Assembly: GCF_004153685.1 (NCBI RefSeq)
Contig: NZ_SDQD01000004.1
Location: 1 to 64,000 of the forward strand
Direction: 5' to 3'
DNA: 64,000 bases
Source: Pollutimonas harenae
Lineage (GTDB): Bacteria > Pseudomonadota > Gammaproteobacteria > Burkholderiales > Burkholderiaceae_B
Shown: positions 55,316-64,000 of the stretch, in pieces
Numbering within the stretch: position 1 is the first letter of the stretch
How the letters are laid out: each line of letters begins with the position of its first letter
Notes under the pieces: model-generated
Database searches by the model: none
What the model was told of the DNA's origin: nothing
The model's input: the letters and a program-made list of their open reading frames with translations, nothing else
Made by a program: the position numbers and the translations under genes

Positions 55316-55398
55316 TTTGTAACTGCTGGCCGGGTTTTTTCCGTCCGACTTGGCGTGCCTGGGTTTTCGGGTTATTCTTTGCGATCGCTGTCATTACA

Positions 55399-55619
55399 CA
55401 GAGTGGGAGAGTGCCGGTTTCGGCCACCGAAGGCGCAATTCGCCCAGAATCGCTCAGGTCCCCAGTACCGCTCTTGTATTGTTGTTTTGCTCTTGAAATC
55501 TACAAGGCAGCACTCTGGAGAGACCCGCAATACCAAACATAAATGGTAGCGGGCGCCGAAGGTGAACACCCGCAAGCTCGGGTTAACTCTCAGGCAAAAG
55601 GACAGAAGGGCGGTGCTGG
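55399..55619 (+). ncRNA. Tandem glycine riboswitch controlling gcvTHP
   Basis: Two aptamers in series. The first runs about 55399-55480: GAGTGGGAGAGTGCCGG, CACCGAAGGCGCAA, and CGCTCAGGTCCCCAGTACCG. The second runs about 55508-55619: CACTCTGGAGAGACCCGC, GCGCCGAAGGTGAACACCCGC, and AACTCTCAGGCAAAAGGACAG. The GGAGAG, CCGAAGG and CAGGxxAAAGGACAG blocks are the conserved glycine-aptamer cores. It lies just before gcvT, so glycine should switch on the cleavage operon. Confidence 0.95.
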
Positions 55620-55670
55620 CCAGCATATTATTGGCATGCGTCGTCTTTTTAAATCCACTATGGAGTCCCC

Positions 55671-56765
55671 ATGTCTACCGCCTTAAAGCAAACATCCCTG
55701 CATCCCATACATCTTGAATCCGGTGCCAAAATGGTTGATTTTGGCGGTTGGGACATGCCCGTCGCCTACGGCTCCCAGCTCGAAGAGCACCACGCTGTGC
55801 GCAAAGACGCCGGCATGTTCGATGTATCGCACATGCTCAATATCGACGTCCATGGCGCCGGTGCGGAAGGTTTTCTAAAACGCCTGCTGGCCAACGACGT
55901 AAGCAAATTAACCATACCGGGCAAAGCGCTGTATTCATGCATGCTGAATAACGACGGGGGCGTCCTGGACGACCTGATCGTCTATTTCTTCAGCTCTGAT
56001 CAATGGCGCCTGATTGTCAATGCTGGCACGGCCGACAAGGATCTTGCCTGGATTCAGACCGTAGCCCAGGCCGATGGCTTCGACGTCACGATTACACCGC
56101 GCCGCGATCTGGCCATGGTGGCTGTACAGGGGCCCAATGCCCGCAACAAACTGTGGGAAGTGCGTCCCGATTGGGAAGCGGAGACCCATGCTTTGTCCCC
56201 CTTTACTGGTGCCTTTGTTGCTGACGATACCCTGGTTGCGCGTACCGGCTATACCGGCGAAGACGGCTTCGAAATCGTCCTGCCCGCCGATCAGGTAACC
56301 GCGTTATGGCGCGACCTGGCTGCCAACGGCGTGAGGGCTTGCGGTTTGGGTGCGCGCGATACCTTGCGCCTCGAGGCCGGCATGAATCTGTACGGCCAGG
56401 AAATGGATGAACAGGTCGATCCGCTGGTGTCGGCTCTGGCCTGGACGGTATCAATGAAAGACCCGGGGCGCGACTTCATCGGCCGTACTGCACTTGAGGG
56501 CGCCACCGTCGATCGTACGCTGGTCGGTGTCAAGCTGCTCGAGCGAGGCGTGATGCGTGGACACATGAAAGTCCGCACCCAGCAGGGCGAGGGCGAACTC
56601 ACCAGCGGCTCCATGTCGCCGACCATGGGTGTGTCCATAGGTATGGCACGGGTGCCCAAGGGCGCGCAGCCCGGTGATCGCATCGAGGTCGAAATTCGCG
56701 GTAAATGGCTGCCGGCTGAAATAGTCAAAATGCCTTTTGTACGCAATGGCAAGGTGATGGCCTGA
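55671..56765 (+). CDS. gcvT: Aminomethyltransferase GcvT (T protein)
   Basis: 364 residues. [119 protein letters not shown], and [14 protein letters not shown] are all family hallmarks, including the catalytic Asp in V-x-H. It moves the aminomethyl carbon from GcvH lipoate to tetrahydrofolate. First gene of gcvTHP behind the glycine riboswitch. Confidence 0.98.
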   Translation: MSTALKQTSLHPIHLESGAKMVDFGGWDMPVAYGSQLEEHHAVRKDAGMFDVSHMLNIDVHGAGAEGFLKRLLANDVSKLTIPGKALYSCMLNNDGGVLDDLIVYFFSSDQWRLIVNAGTADKDLAWIQTVAQADGFDVTITPRRDLAMVAVQGPNARNKLWEVRPDWEAETHALSPFTGAFVADDTLVARTGYTGEDGFEIVLPADQVTALWRDLAANGVRACGLGARDTLRLEAGMNLYGQEMDEQVDPLVSALAWTVSMKDPGRDFIGRTALEGATVDRTLVGVKLLERGVMRGHMKVRTQQGEGELTSGSMSPTMGVSIGMARVPKGAQPGDRIEVEIRGKWLPAEIVKMPFVRNGKVMA

Positions 56766-56825
56766 TTTCGTATCGGCACATCTGCCCGGCATCAACACGA
56801 ACTTTATTCAATAACGGGGTTAATC

Positions 56826-57206
56826 ATGAGTATTCCTAGCGATCGTAAATATACGTCTTCCCACGAGTGGGTCAAAGCCGACGGAGATGTCCTGCTGGTT
56901 GGCATTACCGATAGTGCCCAGGATCAACTTGGCGATCTGGTCTTTGTGGGTGATGTCAACCCAGGAACAGCATTGTCGGCGGGTGACATGGCTGGGGTGG
57001 TCGAGTCCGTGAAAGCGGCATCCGATATTTACGCGCCGGTCGATGGCGAGATCGTTGAATTCAATGAAGCACTGAACGATAACCCTGACCTCATCAATCA
57101 GGCTGCTTTCGATACCTGGATTTTCAAAATCAAGCCCAATAATTCAGCCGATGTCGATGGCTTGCTGGATGCCGATGGCTATCAAGCGCAGGTGGATGCG
57201 AGCTGA
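56826..57206 (+). CDS. gcvH: Glycine cleavage system H protein
   Basis: 126 residues. YTSSHEWVKADGDVLLVGITDSAQDQLGDLVFV, then the lipoyl-lysine site VVESVKAASDIYAPVDGEIVEFN with Lys in S-V-K-A, and NDNPDLINQAAFDTWIFKIKP. It shuttles the aminomethyl group between GcvP, GcvT and the L protein on its lipoyl arm. Ends three bases before gcvP. Confidence 0.98.
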   Translation: MSIPSDRKYTSSHEWVKADGDVLLVGITDSAQDQLGDLVFVGDVNPGTALSAGDMAGVVESVKAASDIYAPVDGEIVEFNEALNDNPDLINQAAFDTWIFKIKPNNSADVDGLLDADGYQAQVDAS

Positions 57207-57209
57207 TTT

Positions 57210-60116
57210 ATGTTACGTGATCTAGACCCCCATTCCGACTTCATAGGCCGGCATATTGGTCCGTCGCAAGCGGATCAGGCTGCCATGCTGGCAGCGATCG
57301 GTGCTCCCGACCTGCACAGCCTTATCCAGGAAGTCGTACCTTCCAGCATTCTCAAGCGTGGTGCTTTAAACCTGCCTGCGTCGCGTAGCGAGGCCGGTGC
57401 CTTGGCCGACCTGAAACAGCTTGCGTCGCGTAACCAGGTGTTCCGCAATTACATAGGCCAGGGCTACTACGGCACTCATGTGCCCAATGTCATCCTGCGC
57501 AATATCCTCGAGAGTCCGGCATGGTACACAGCCTATACGCCCTATCAGCCTGAAATCTCGCAAGGACGCCTGGAAGCGCTGCTGAACTACCAGACCATGG
57601 TTGCCGACCTGGCGGGCCTGGACATCGCCAATGCTTCCCTGCTCGACGAGGGTACTGCCGCAGCCGAGGCCATGACGCTGGCGCGACGCGGATCACGCTC
57701 CAAGAGCAAAGTATTTTTTGCCTCTGTACATTGTCACCCCCAAACGCTCGAAGTCCTGCGCACACGTGCCAGTGGCCTCGATATCGAGGTCCAGGTAGGC
57801 GATGAAGCACAAGGCTTGCCCGATTGCTTTGGCGTATTGTTGCAATATCCGCATAGCCTGGGGGGCGTCAGCGACTATCGTGCCCTGACGGAAGCCGCCC
57901 ATGCACAGGGTGCCATCGTGGCGGTGGCAACCGACTTGCTGGCATTGGCGCTGTTGGCCGCACCCGGTGAATGGGGCGCCGATATCGCTGTAGGATCCGC
58001 CCAGCGCTTTGGTGTGCCTATGGGTTTCGGTGGACCGCATGCCGGATTCATGGCCTGCAAAGACAGTTTCAAGCGCAATATGCCAGGCCGCCTGGTGGGT
58101 GTTTCCAAAGACAGCCAGGGCGCGCCTGCTTTGCGCCTGGCCTTGCAAACACGTGAGCAACACATACGTCGCGAGAAAGCCACATCCAATATCTGCACTG
58201 CACAAGTGCTGTTGGCCATAATGGCGGGCATGTATGCCGTATGGCATGGCCCGGCTGGCATCAAGCGTATTGCCGAGCGCGTGGCTTACCTGACGGCTTT
58301 TCTGCGCAGTTCGCTGCTCGGTCTGGGTTATTCGGTGGCCAGCAAAGATTATTTTGATACCTTGCTGCTCGATACCGGCAAACATACTCAGGCAGTCATC
58401 CAGGCTGCCGAGTCTGCATCCATCAATCTGCGTAAAGTAGGGGCTGAACAAATAGCGGTTTCGCTCGACGAAACCGTAACGGTTGAAGATATCCATGCCT
58501 TGCTGGCCGTCTTTGCCCAGGCTATTGGCAAAACATGGGATGCATCAGCCCAGCACGCACTGCCTGCCGAACACGGTATTCCGTCCAGCGTACAGCGTCA
58601 GTCGGCAATCTTGACGCATCCGGTCTTCTCGCGCATCCAGTCCGAAACCGACATGCTGCGCTATCTGCGTGGTCTGGCCGATAAAGACCTGGCACTGGAT
58701 CGCACCATGATTCCGCTGGGTTCATGCACCATGAAGCTGAATGCCACGGCCGAGATGATACCAATCACCTGGCCCGAGTTCGGTCAAATTCACCCCTTCG
58801 CACCTACTGCGCAAACCGGTGGCTATACAGAGCTCATCGATCGCCTGTCGGCAGCCTTGTGCGAAATCACCGGCTATGACTCGGTCAGCCTGCAACCCAA
58901 CTCGGGTGCGCAAGGCGAGTATGCCGGACTTCTGGCCATACGTGGCTATCATCATGCCAATGGCCAGCATCAGCGCAATGTCTGCCTTATTCCGGCATCA
59001 GCGCACGGTACCAATCCGGCATCGGCGCATTTGGCCGGTATGGATGTGGTCGTGGTGGCTTCCGACGAAAACGGCAATGTCGACGTTGAAGACCTGAAAG
59101 CCAAGATCGCTCAAGTAGGTGATCGCCTGGCGGCACTGATGATCACCTATCCTTCGACGCATGGTGTGTTCGAAACGGCTGTAACCGACATCTGCGCGTT
59201 GGTGCACGAGGCAGGCGGCCAGGTTTACCTGGACGGCGCCAACATGAATGCCATGGTGGGTCTGGCCCAGCCTGGCAAGTTCGGGTCTGATGTTTCACAT
59301 CTGAATCTGCACAAGACATTCTGCATTCCACACGGCGGAGGCGGCCCGGGTGTTGGGCCTATAGCGGTGCGCTCCCACTTGGCGCCGTATTTGCCTGCGG
59401 TGCTGGATGCTTCGGGCAGCCTGCCAGCCGATGCGCACGTCGGCCCTGTAGCTGCTGCGCCTTATGGGTCGGCCAGCATCTTGCCAATCTCGTACATGTA
59501 CATCGCCATGATGGGCGCCGAGGGGCTGTTGGCTGCAACAGAAACAGCCATACTCAACGCCAATTACATCGCGACACGGTTGAGCAGCTACTATCCCATT
59601 CTCTATGCGGGCCCGAATGGCCGCGTGGCGCACGAGTGCATTCTCGACATCCGTCCCATCAAAGATACTTGCGGTATTTCGAATGAAGATATTGCCAAGC
59701 GTCTGGTGGACTATGGCTTCCATGCTCCCACCATGAGCTTCCCGGTTGCGGGTACGTTAATGGTTGAGCCCACCGAGTCCGAAGGCCTGGCCGAACTGGA
59801 TCGCTTCATTGATGCCATGATCGCGATACGGGCCGAGATCGCCCAGGTCGAGAATGGCGAAGTCGACGCACAGGACAATGTGCTGTGCAATGCTCCACAT
59901 ACGGCGCAAATGCTGTTGGCAACAGAATGGCACCACGACTATACACGCGAGGCTGCGGCTTATCCATTGGCCAGCTTGCGAGATAGCAAGTATTGGCCGC
60001 CCGTAGCCCGGGTGGATAATGCTTACGGCGACCGTAACCTGGTGTGCTCCTGCCCTCCAATGGAGGCCTACGAGTCTGATGCCGGGCAAGCGCTGGAGTC
60101 ATCCGCGACAGCCTGA
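57210..60116 (+). CDS. gcvP: Glycine dehydrogenase (decarboxylating) GcvP
   Basis: 968 residues, one chain (not the split P1/P2 form). N-terminal half: [98 protein letters not shown]-terminal half: [52 protein letters not shown], and Schiff-base Lys in [25 protein letters not shown]-dependent decarboxylation of glycine onto GcvH. A strong terminator follows. Confidence 0.98.
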   Translation: MLRDLDPHSDFIGRHIGPSQADQAAMLAAIGAPDLHSLIQEVVPSSILKRGALNLPASRSEAGALADLKQLASRNQVFRNYIGQGYYGTHVPNVILRNILESPAWYTAYTPYQPEISQGRLEALLNYQTMVADLAGLDIANASLLDEGTAAAEAMTLARRGSRSKSKVFFASVHCHPQTLEVLRTRASGLDIEVQVGDEAQGLPDCFGVLLQYPHSLGGVSDYRALTEAAHAQGAIVAVATDLLALALLAAPGEWGADIAVGSAQRFGVPMGFGGPHAGFMACKDSFKRNMPGRLVGVSKDSQGAPALRLALQTREQHIRREKATSNICTAQVLLAIMAGMYAVWHGPAGIKRIAERVAYLTAFLRSSLLGLGYSVASKDYFDTLLLDTGKHTQAVIQAAESASINLRKVGAEQIAVSLDETVTVEDIHALLAVFAQAIGKTWDASAQHALPAEHGIPSSVQRQSAILTHPVFSRIQSETDMLRYLRGLADKDLALDRTMIPLGSCTMKLNATAEMIPITWPEFGQIHPFAPTAQTGGYTELIDRLSAALCEITGYDSVSLQPNSGAQGEYAGLLAIRGYHHANGQHQRNVCLIPASAHGTNPASAHLAGMDVVVVASDENGNVDVEDLKAKIAQVGDRLAALMITYPSTHGVFETAVTDICALVHEAGGQVYLDGANMNAMVGLAQPGKFGSDVSHLNLHKTFCIPHGGGGPGVGPIAVRSHLAPYLPAVLDASGSLPADAHVGPVAAAPYGSASILPISYMYIAMMGAEGLLAATETAILNANYIATRLSSYYPILYAGPNGRVAHECILDIRPIKDTCGISNEDIAKRLVDYGFHAPTMSFPVAGTLMVEPTESEGLAELDRFIDAMIAIRAEIAQVENGEVDAQDNVLCNAPHTAQMLLATEWHHDYTREAAAYPLASLRDSKYWPPVARVDNAYGDRNLVCSCPPMEAYESDAGQALESSATA

Positions 60117-60181
60117 TAGCCAAGGGTGCCCGTTGATGCTTTTCAAAGCGTCGGGGCTAGCTCTGGCCATGTGGTATGAAT

Positions 60182-60220
60182 AAATGCCGGAAGCCCATCA
60201 GGACTTCCGGCATTTTCTTT
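60182..60220 (+). terminator. Intrinsic terminator after gcvP
   Basis: AAATGCCGGAAG - 10-nt loop - CTTCCGGCATTT is a 12-bp perfect stem followed by TCTTT. Its 5' A-tract would also allow some termination of the leftward aminotransferase transcript. Confidence 0.88.
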
Positions 60221-60272
60221 GTCTTGTGCCGCGCCAGCAAGGGCACGGCCGACAAGCTTTACCAGGAATAGC

Positions 60273-61598
60273 TCAGTCTACTGTTTTGAGCACTTCGTCA
60301 ATTTTCTGGAAGATTTCCTGGATTTGCCCTTCTTCGATGATTAGGGGAGGCGAAATGGCGATGATGTCGCCGGTGTAGCGTACCATCAGGCCCTGATCAA
60401 AGCATTTGGCAAAGACCTCGGCAGCGCGAGCACCTGGTGCACCTTCGCGCGGTTGCAGCTCTATGCCCGCAACCAGACCCAGGTTACGCACATCGATCAC
60501 GTGACGTGCGCCTTGCAGCTTGTGGGCAGCATTCTCGAAGACAGGAGAGAGGTTTTTGGCACGTTGGAACAACTGGTCTTTTTCGTATATGCCCAGTGTG
60601 GCCAGAATGGCTGCCGTAGCCAGCGGGTGGGCTGAATAAGTATAGCCATGGAAGAATTCGATGCCGCTGGCGGCCGCGCCCACAATGGTGTCGTGAATAT
60701 TGCGCCGGACCGCGACGGCGCCGGCTGGCACAGCGGCATTGCTGATGCCTTTGGCCATTGTGATCAAATCGGGCGTGACGCCAAAGAATTCGCTGGCCGT
60801 GGCTGCGCCCAAGCGGCCAAAGCCGGTGATGACCTCGTCGAAAATCAGCAAAATGCCATGTTTTTCAGTAATGGCACGCAATTTCTCCAGATAGCCTTTG
60901 GGAGGAATCAGCACACCGGTGGAACCGGCCATGGGCTCGACGATGACGGCAGCGATGGTCGAGGCGTCGTGCAAGGCGACGATGCGCTCCAGTTCGTCGG
61001 CAAAATGTTCGCCCCAGGCAGGCTGGCCGCGTGTATAGGCATTTTTTGCCAGGTCATGAGTGTGCGGCAGGTGGTCCACGCCGGGCAGCAGGGCGCCCGA
61101 GAATGTTTTGCGGTTGGGTGAAATACCGCCCACCGAGATGCCCCCGAAACCAACGCCGTGATATCCGCGTTCGCGTCCGATCAGACGTGTGCGTTGACCT
61201 TCGCCGCGTGCACGATGGTAGGCCAGGGCGATCTTCAGGGCCGTATCGACCGATTCGGACCCCGAATTGGTGAAGAAAACACGGTCCATGCCCTGGGGCA
61301 TGAGCTTGGCAATAGCGGACGCGGCGCGGAAGGAGTCCAGGTGGCCCAGTTGAAAGCTGGGCGCGTAGTCGAGTTCGGCTGTTTGCTGCGCAATGGCGTC
61401 GACGATCTCCTGGCGCCCGTGACCGGCATTCACACACCATAAACCGGCGGTCGCGTCCATGACCTGTTGGCCGGCGGTGGATGTGTAGTACATGCCCTTG
61501 GCCTTGGCCAGCAGACGAGGCTGTTCCTTGAACTGGCGATTGGCGGTAAATGGCATCCACAGATTGGAAAGATCAGGGATATTGGCTTGACTGGTCAT
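60273..61598 (-). CDS. Omega-amino acid (beta-alanine):pyruvate aminotransferase
   Basis: 441 residues, class III PLP aminotransferase: NLWMPFTANRQFKEQPRLLAKAKGMYYTSTAGQQVMDATAGLWCVNAGHGRQEIVDAI, FFTNSGSESVDTALKIAL, RERGYHGVGFGGISVGGI, AAVIVEPMAGSTGVLIPPKGYL, LIFDEVITGFGRLG and the PLP Lys in ITMAKGISNAAVPAGAV. The opening residues match beta-alanine:pyruvate transaminases (BauA-like), which yield malonate semialdehyde. Divergent from a MocR regulator that probably controls it. No partner dehydrogenase is adjacent. Confidence 0.92.
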   Translation of the reverse strand: MTSQANIPDLSNLWMPFTANRQFKEQPRLLAKAKGMYYTSTAGQQVMDATAGLWCVNAGHGRQEIVDAIAQQTAELDYAPSFQLGHLDSFRAASAIAKLMPQGMDRVFFTNSGSESVDTALKIALAYHRARGEGQRTRLIGRERGYHGVGFGGISVGGISPNRKTFSGALLPGVDHLPHTHDLAKNAYTRGQPAWGEHFADELERIVALHDASTIAAVIVEPMAGSTGVLIPPKGYLEKLRAITEKHGILLIFDEVITGFGRLGAATASEFFGVTPDLITMAKGISNAAVPAGAVAVRRNIHDTIVGAAASGIEFFHGYTYSAHPLATAAILATLGIYEKDQLFQRAKNLSPVFENAAHKLQGARHVIDVRNLGLVAGIELQPREGAPGARAAEVFAKCFDQGLMVRYTGDIIAISPPLIIEEGQIQEIFQKIDEVLKTVD

Positions 61599-61678
61599 GA
61601 TGATTGCCTCGAGTCGGTAAATATCTGAAAGTAGAGTGTTGTTGGCTATTCTCGTCCGGCTGCATGGCTAAATAAATA

Positions 61679-61707
61679 TACGGTTGAATTAATAATGCAT
61701 AACCGTA
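61679..61707. promoter_or_regulatory. Inverted repeat, candidate MocR binding site
   Basis: TACGGTT (61679-61685) and AACCGTA (61701-61707) form a 7-bp dyad with a 15-nt spacer in the AT-rich region between the divergent aminotransferase and MocR genes. Position and symmetry suit binding by the MocR regulator; other MocR proteins often use direct repeats, so this is tentative. Confidence 0.5.
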
Positions 61708-61745
61708 ATGGTAATATTTAATAAACTGTACAGAAAGGAGCGGGT

Positions 61746-63179
61746 GTGCAGATTTTCTTTGAGCCGGTGCGCGACCGAAAAGGCGCAACATCCCTGGTGG
61801 ATCAGGCAGTTGAAGCTATTGAATCGGCGATCAGGCAGCGTTTGTTGAGACCAGGCATGCCAGTGCCATCTATTCGGCATTTTGCCAAGGCACATGGTTT
61901 AAGTACATTCACTGTATCGGCAGCGTATAGCCGCTTGGTGGCGCAAAACTGGCTGACCGCGCGGCCAGGCTCGGGCTACCGCGTGGCCCACACGGTTCGC
62001 CATGCTCAAACCGGGGCGGCTCCTGCAAGCTGGATTCCCCCTCGTATAGGTGCGTCATGGTTGTTGGCCGATATATTTGCCGACCACTCCATTCCCATCA
62101 AGTCGGGCTGTGGCTGGTTGCCGGCTGAATGGTTGAACGAGGCAGGCCTGCAGCAGTCTCTGCGGCAAGTGGCACGTACACCCGTCAATCAAGTGGCGGG
62201 CTACGGCCATCCCTATGGCTATCACCCATTGCGTGAACATATCCAGCAGGCTCTGAGCCAGCATGGATTGCCCATAGAGAGTGATCAGGTTTTGCTGACG
62301 CAGGGCGCATCGCAGGGCCTGGATATTGTCGTACGCACGCTGCTCAGGCCTGGCGATGCCATTGCAGTCGAGCAACCATGCTATGCCAATTTCTTGCAGT
62401 CTTTGCGTCAGGCGGGTCTGACAGTGCTGGGGGTGCCACGTGACGGCAACGGTTTGTGCCTGGATACGCTCGAAAGCCTGGCGCGTGAACACAAGATCAA
62501 AGCCATGTTCGTGAATACGGTCTTGCAGAATCCCACTGGCACCAGCTTGAGCATGAGCAATGCCTTCCGCTTATTGCAACTGGCCGAGCAATATGATTTC
62601 CGGGTAATCGAAGACGATGTGTCGCGCGACTTGCTGCCCGGCCTGGGGCCTATGCTGGCAGCGTTGGCCGGTACTGGTCGGGTGGTATATGTATCGGGTT
62701 TCTCGAAAAGCATCATGCCTTCGATGCGCGTTGGCTATATCGTGGCAAATGACATCTTGCTCAAGGAGTTTGCCAAAACCAAGATGTCCATGGGTTTGAC
62801 GACACCCGAACTGATGGAGCGCCTGGTGTATCAGGTGCTTAGTCAGGGTCGGCATCAGGCACATCTGCTGCGTGTCCAGGATCGCCTGCGTCAAGGGCAC
62901 GATGAGCTATGCGCATTGATGGATGGGCACGGCTTCGAAATACTCGACCGTCCGCAGGCAGGCTTATTCCTGTGGGCCAGGCCGGGTAGCGGGCAGTGGC
63001 GTGAGCAGGGCGCCACCCGACTGGCAGAAAAAGCCCTGGAAGACGGTATTTGGCTGGCGCCAGGATCCTATTTCGATCCTGACCAGAGGGATACCGGCTG
63101 GATAAGATTCAATGTGGCGTATTCCCTCCATCCGCAGCTCTGGCAATTCATGCGCAAGACGGGGGCGGCGGCGGTTTGA
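61746..63179 (+). CDS. MocR/GabR-type regulator (GntR HTH plus aminotransferase domain)
   Basis: 477 residues from GTG 61746 (AAAGGAG six bases upstream). N-terminal GntR winged helix (about 10-80): LVDQAVEAIESAIRQRLLRPGMPVPSIRHFAKAHGLSTFTVSAAYSRLVAQNWL. The C-terminal fold type I aminotransferase domain has LLTQGASQGLDIVVRTLLRPGDAIAVEQPCYANF, NTVLQNPTGTSLS, VIEDDVSRDL and the PLP Lys in VYVSGFSKSIMPSMRVGY. These proteins use PLP adducts of amino compounds as effectors, here most likely beta-alanine or a polyamine-derived amine. Divergent from the omega-aminotransferase. Confidence 0.95.
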   Translation: MQIFFEPVRDRKGATSLVDQAVEAIESAIRQRLLRPGMPVPSIRHFAKAHGLSTFTVSAAYSRLVAQNWLTARPGSGYRVAHTVRHAQTGAAPASWIPPRIGASWLLADIFADHSIPIKSGCGWLPAEWLNEAGLQQSLRQVARTPVNQVAGYGHPYGYHPLREHIQQALSQHGLPIESDQVLLTQGASQGLDIVVRTLLRPGDAIAVEQPCYANFLQSLRQAGLTVLGVPRDGNGLCLDTLESLAREHKIKAMFVNTVLQNPTGTSLSMSNAFRLLQLAEQYDFRVIEDDVSRDLLPGLGPMLAALAGTGRVVYVSGFSKSIMPSMRVGYIVANDILLKEFAKTKMSMGLTTPELMERLVYQVLSQGRHQAHLLRVQDRLRQGHDELCALMDGHGFEILDRPQAGLFLWARPGSGQWREQGATRLAEKALEDGIWLAPGSYFDPDQRDTGWIRFNVAYSLHPQLWQFMRKTGAAAV

Positions 63180-63198
63180 TGCAACCAGCCGTTTGCGG

Positions 63199-63693
63199 CT
63201 AGGCCTTGATGCGGCGGTAAGTCACGAAGTCAAAACTCATACCGTTTTCTTCGGGCTGCGGCAATCTTTCAACCTCTTGCCAGACGCTCGTGTTCAGGGC
63301 AGGGAAAAAAGTGTCGCCATCAATATTGGCCCTGATCTCCGTGGCGACGACTTCATCAGCAAAGTCCAGAGCATGGCGAAACACTTGTTCACCACCTATG
63401 ATGCATACCTTGTCGGCATCTGCGCAAGCATCCAGCGCAGCACTCAGGGCAGGGTAGACCGAAGCTCCTTCGGCCTTGTATTCGGGGTTGCGGCTAATCA
63501 CCAGATTGGGCCGCCCCGGTAGTGGTCGACCCAGCGATACCCAGGTGTTGCGACCCATGATAATGGGATGCCCCAGCGTGACGCGCTTGAAGTGCGCCAG
63601 GTCGGATGGCAGGCGCCAGGGCAGGGTGTTGTCGCGCCCGATGACGCGGTTTTCGGAATAGGCGACGACAAGCTGGATAATGGGTGACGGCAT
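63199..63693 (-). CDS. folA: Dihydrofolate reductase
   Basis: 164 residues from ATG 63693 (a longer frame to 63894 runs back through thyA and is not credible). IIQLVVAYSENRVIGRDNTLPWRLPSDLAHFKRVTLGHPIIMGRNTW contains the W-x-L-P-x-D-L active site, then LPGRPNLVISRN and VCIIGGEQVFRHAL (NADPH G-G motif), ending FDFVTYRR. Regenerates tetrahydrofolate. It starts 20 bp after thyA and lacks a clear ribosome-binding site, so coupling to thyA translation is possible. Confidence 0.96.
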   Translation of the reverse strand: MPSPIIQLVVAYSENRVIGRDNTLPWRLPSDLAHFKRVTLGHPIIMGRNTWVSLGRPLPGRPNLVISRNPEYKAEGASVYPALSAALDACADADKVCIIGGEQVFRHALDFADEVVATEIRANIDGDTFFPALNTSVWQEVERLPQPEENGMSFDFVTYRRIKA

Positions 63694-63713
63694 GAGGAGT
63701 GCGATAGGAAGGC

Positions 63714-64000
63714 TTAGACTGCGACGGGAGCCTTGATGTGGGGATGTGATTCGTAGCCCACAATTTCGAAGTCTTCGTAGCGATAGTCGAAAATGGAGCC
63801 GGGCTTGCGCTTGATGTTCAGCGTGGGGTAGGGATATGGCTTGCGCGACAGCTGCAGCTCGACCTGCTCCATATGGTTGCTGTACAGATGGCAATCGCCG
63901 CCAGTCCAGATGAAGTCACCCACCTCAAGATCGCACTGCTGGGCAACCATATGCGTCAGCAGGGCATAGCTGGCAATATTGAAGGGTACGCCAAGAAAAA
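63714..64000 (-). CDS. thyA: Thymidylate synthase, C-terminal part (5' end beyond window)
   Basis: The frame is open to the right edge; visible residues run [63 protein letters not shown] and end [23 protein letters not shown]-x-N-H and the P-H-P-x-I-K-x-x-x-A-V terminus are diagnostic of ThyA. The catalytic Cys lies outside the window. It makes dTMP from dUMP, producing the dihydrofolate that FolA reduces. Confidence 0.97.
   Translation of the reverse strand, partial: FLGVPFNIASYALLTHMVAQQCDLEVGDFIWTGGDCHLYSNHMEQVELQLSRKPYPYPTLNIKRKPGSIFDYRYEDFEIVGYESHPHIKAPVAV

Overview
The window looks like a chromosome of a betaproteobacterium of the order Burkholderiales, most likely family Alcaligenaceae (Bordetella/Achromobacter/Pusillimonas-like). 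The basis is its GC-rich coding sequence, a Bug/TctC-type solute-binding protein gene, the housekeeping gene content (gcvTHP behind a tandem glycine riboswitch, tamAB, apbC-metG, ffh, ampD, folA-thyA) and a nor denitrification operon. This is inferred from protein family resemblance; no database search was run.

Left edge, 1-4200: the decayed end of an integrated element abutting tRNA-Leu(CAA). It holds a partial GNAT acetyltransferase, an orphan membrane protein, an Abi-like HEPN protein, a 139-bp MITE-like insertion, and an integrase fragment joined directly to the tail of a MobF (TraI/TrwC-type) relaxase-helicase. 4200-9320: a TetR-Bug-fumarylacetoacetase-cupin operon with a palindromic operator, a 43-aa entericidin lipoprotein missed by length cut-offs, and a rearrangement junction joining two 5'-truncated genes (a LacI-type regulator and a formylglycine-generating enzyme). 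9327-14600: a minus-strand nitric oxide reductase operon. It opens with an unnamed 41-aa membrane peptide, then a norC fused to a second cytochrome c domain, then norB, norQ and norD.

14600-22400 is core genome: htpG behind a textbook sigma-32 promoter, ccsA-like/PP0621-like/ampD, ffh, a 250-bp long-armed palindrome, thiS, pip, trmB and tRNA-Gly(CCC). 22490-31050 is a plus-strand catabolic operon for a sugar acid. It encodes an FAH-family XylX-like enzyme, a TRAP transporter (Q, M, P), an IlvD/Edd-type pentonate dehydratase, a FAD-linked 2-hydroxyacid dehydrogenase and an IclR regulator, with two IclR-like dyads upstream.

31340-39507 is the most unusual part: a ribose-type ABC import locus with one ATPase, two tandem paralogous binding proteins and two permeases. 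One permease is fused to a C-terminal strictosidine-synthase/SMP-30-like six-bladed propeller (a lactonase/esterase fold). The next gene encodes a second, stand-alone propeller that has lost the corresponding active-site residues. My reading is an importer that couples uptake of a lactone- or ester-like compound to hydrolysis on the cytoplasmic side.

39549-64000 returns to mostly core genes: a DHA2-type MFS exporter, a CDF cation exporter, metG, apbC, tamA-tamB, dcd, an Orn/Lys/Arg decarboxylase, an HI0933-type flavoprotein, glycine riboswitch-gcvTHP, a beta-alanine:pyruvate-type aminotransferase divergent from a MocR regulator, and folA with the 3' part of thyA running off the right edge.
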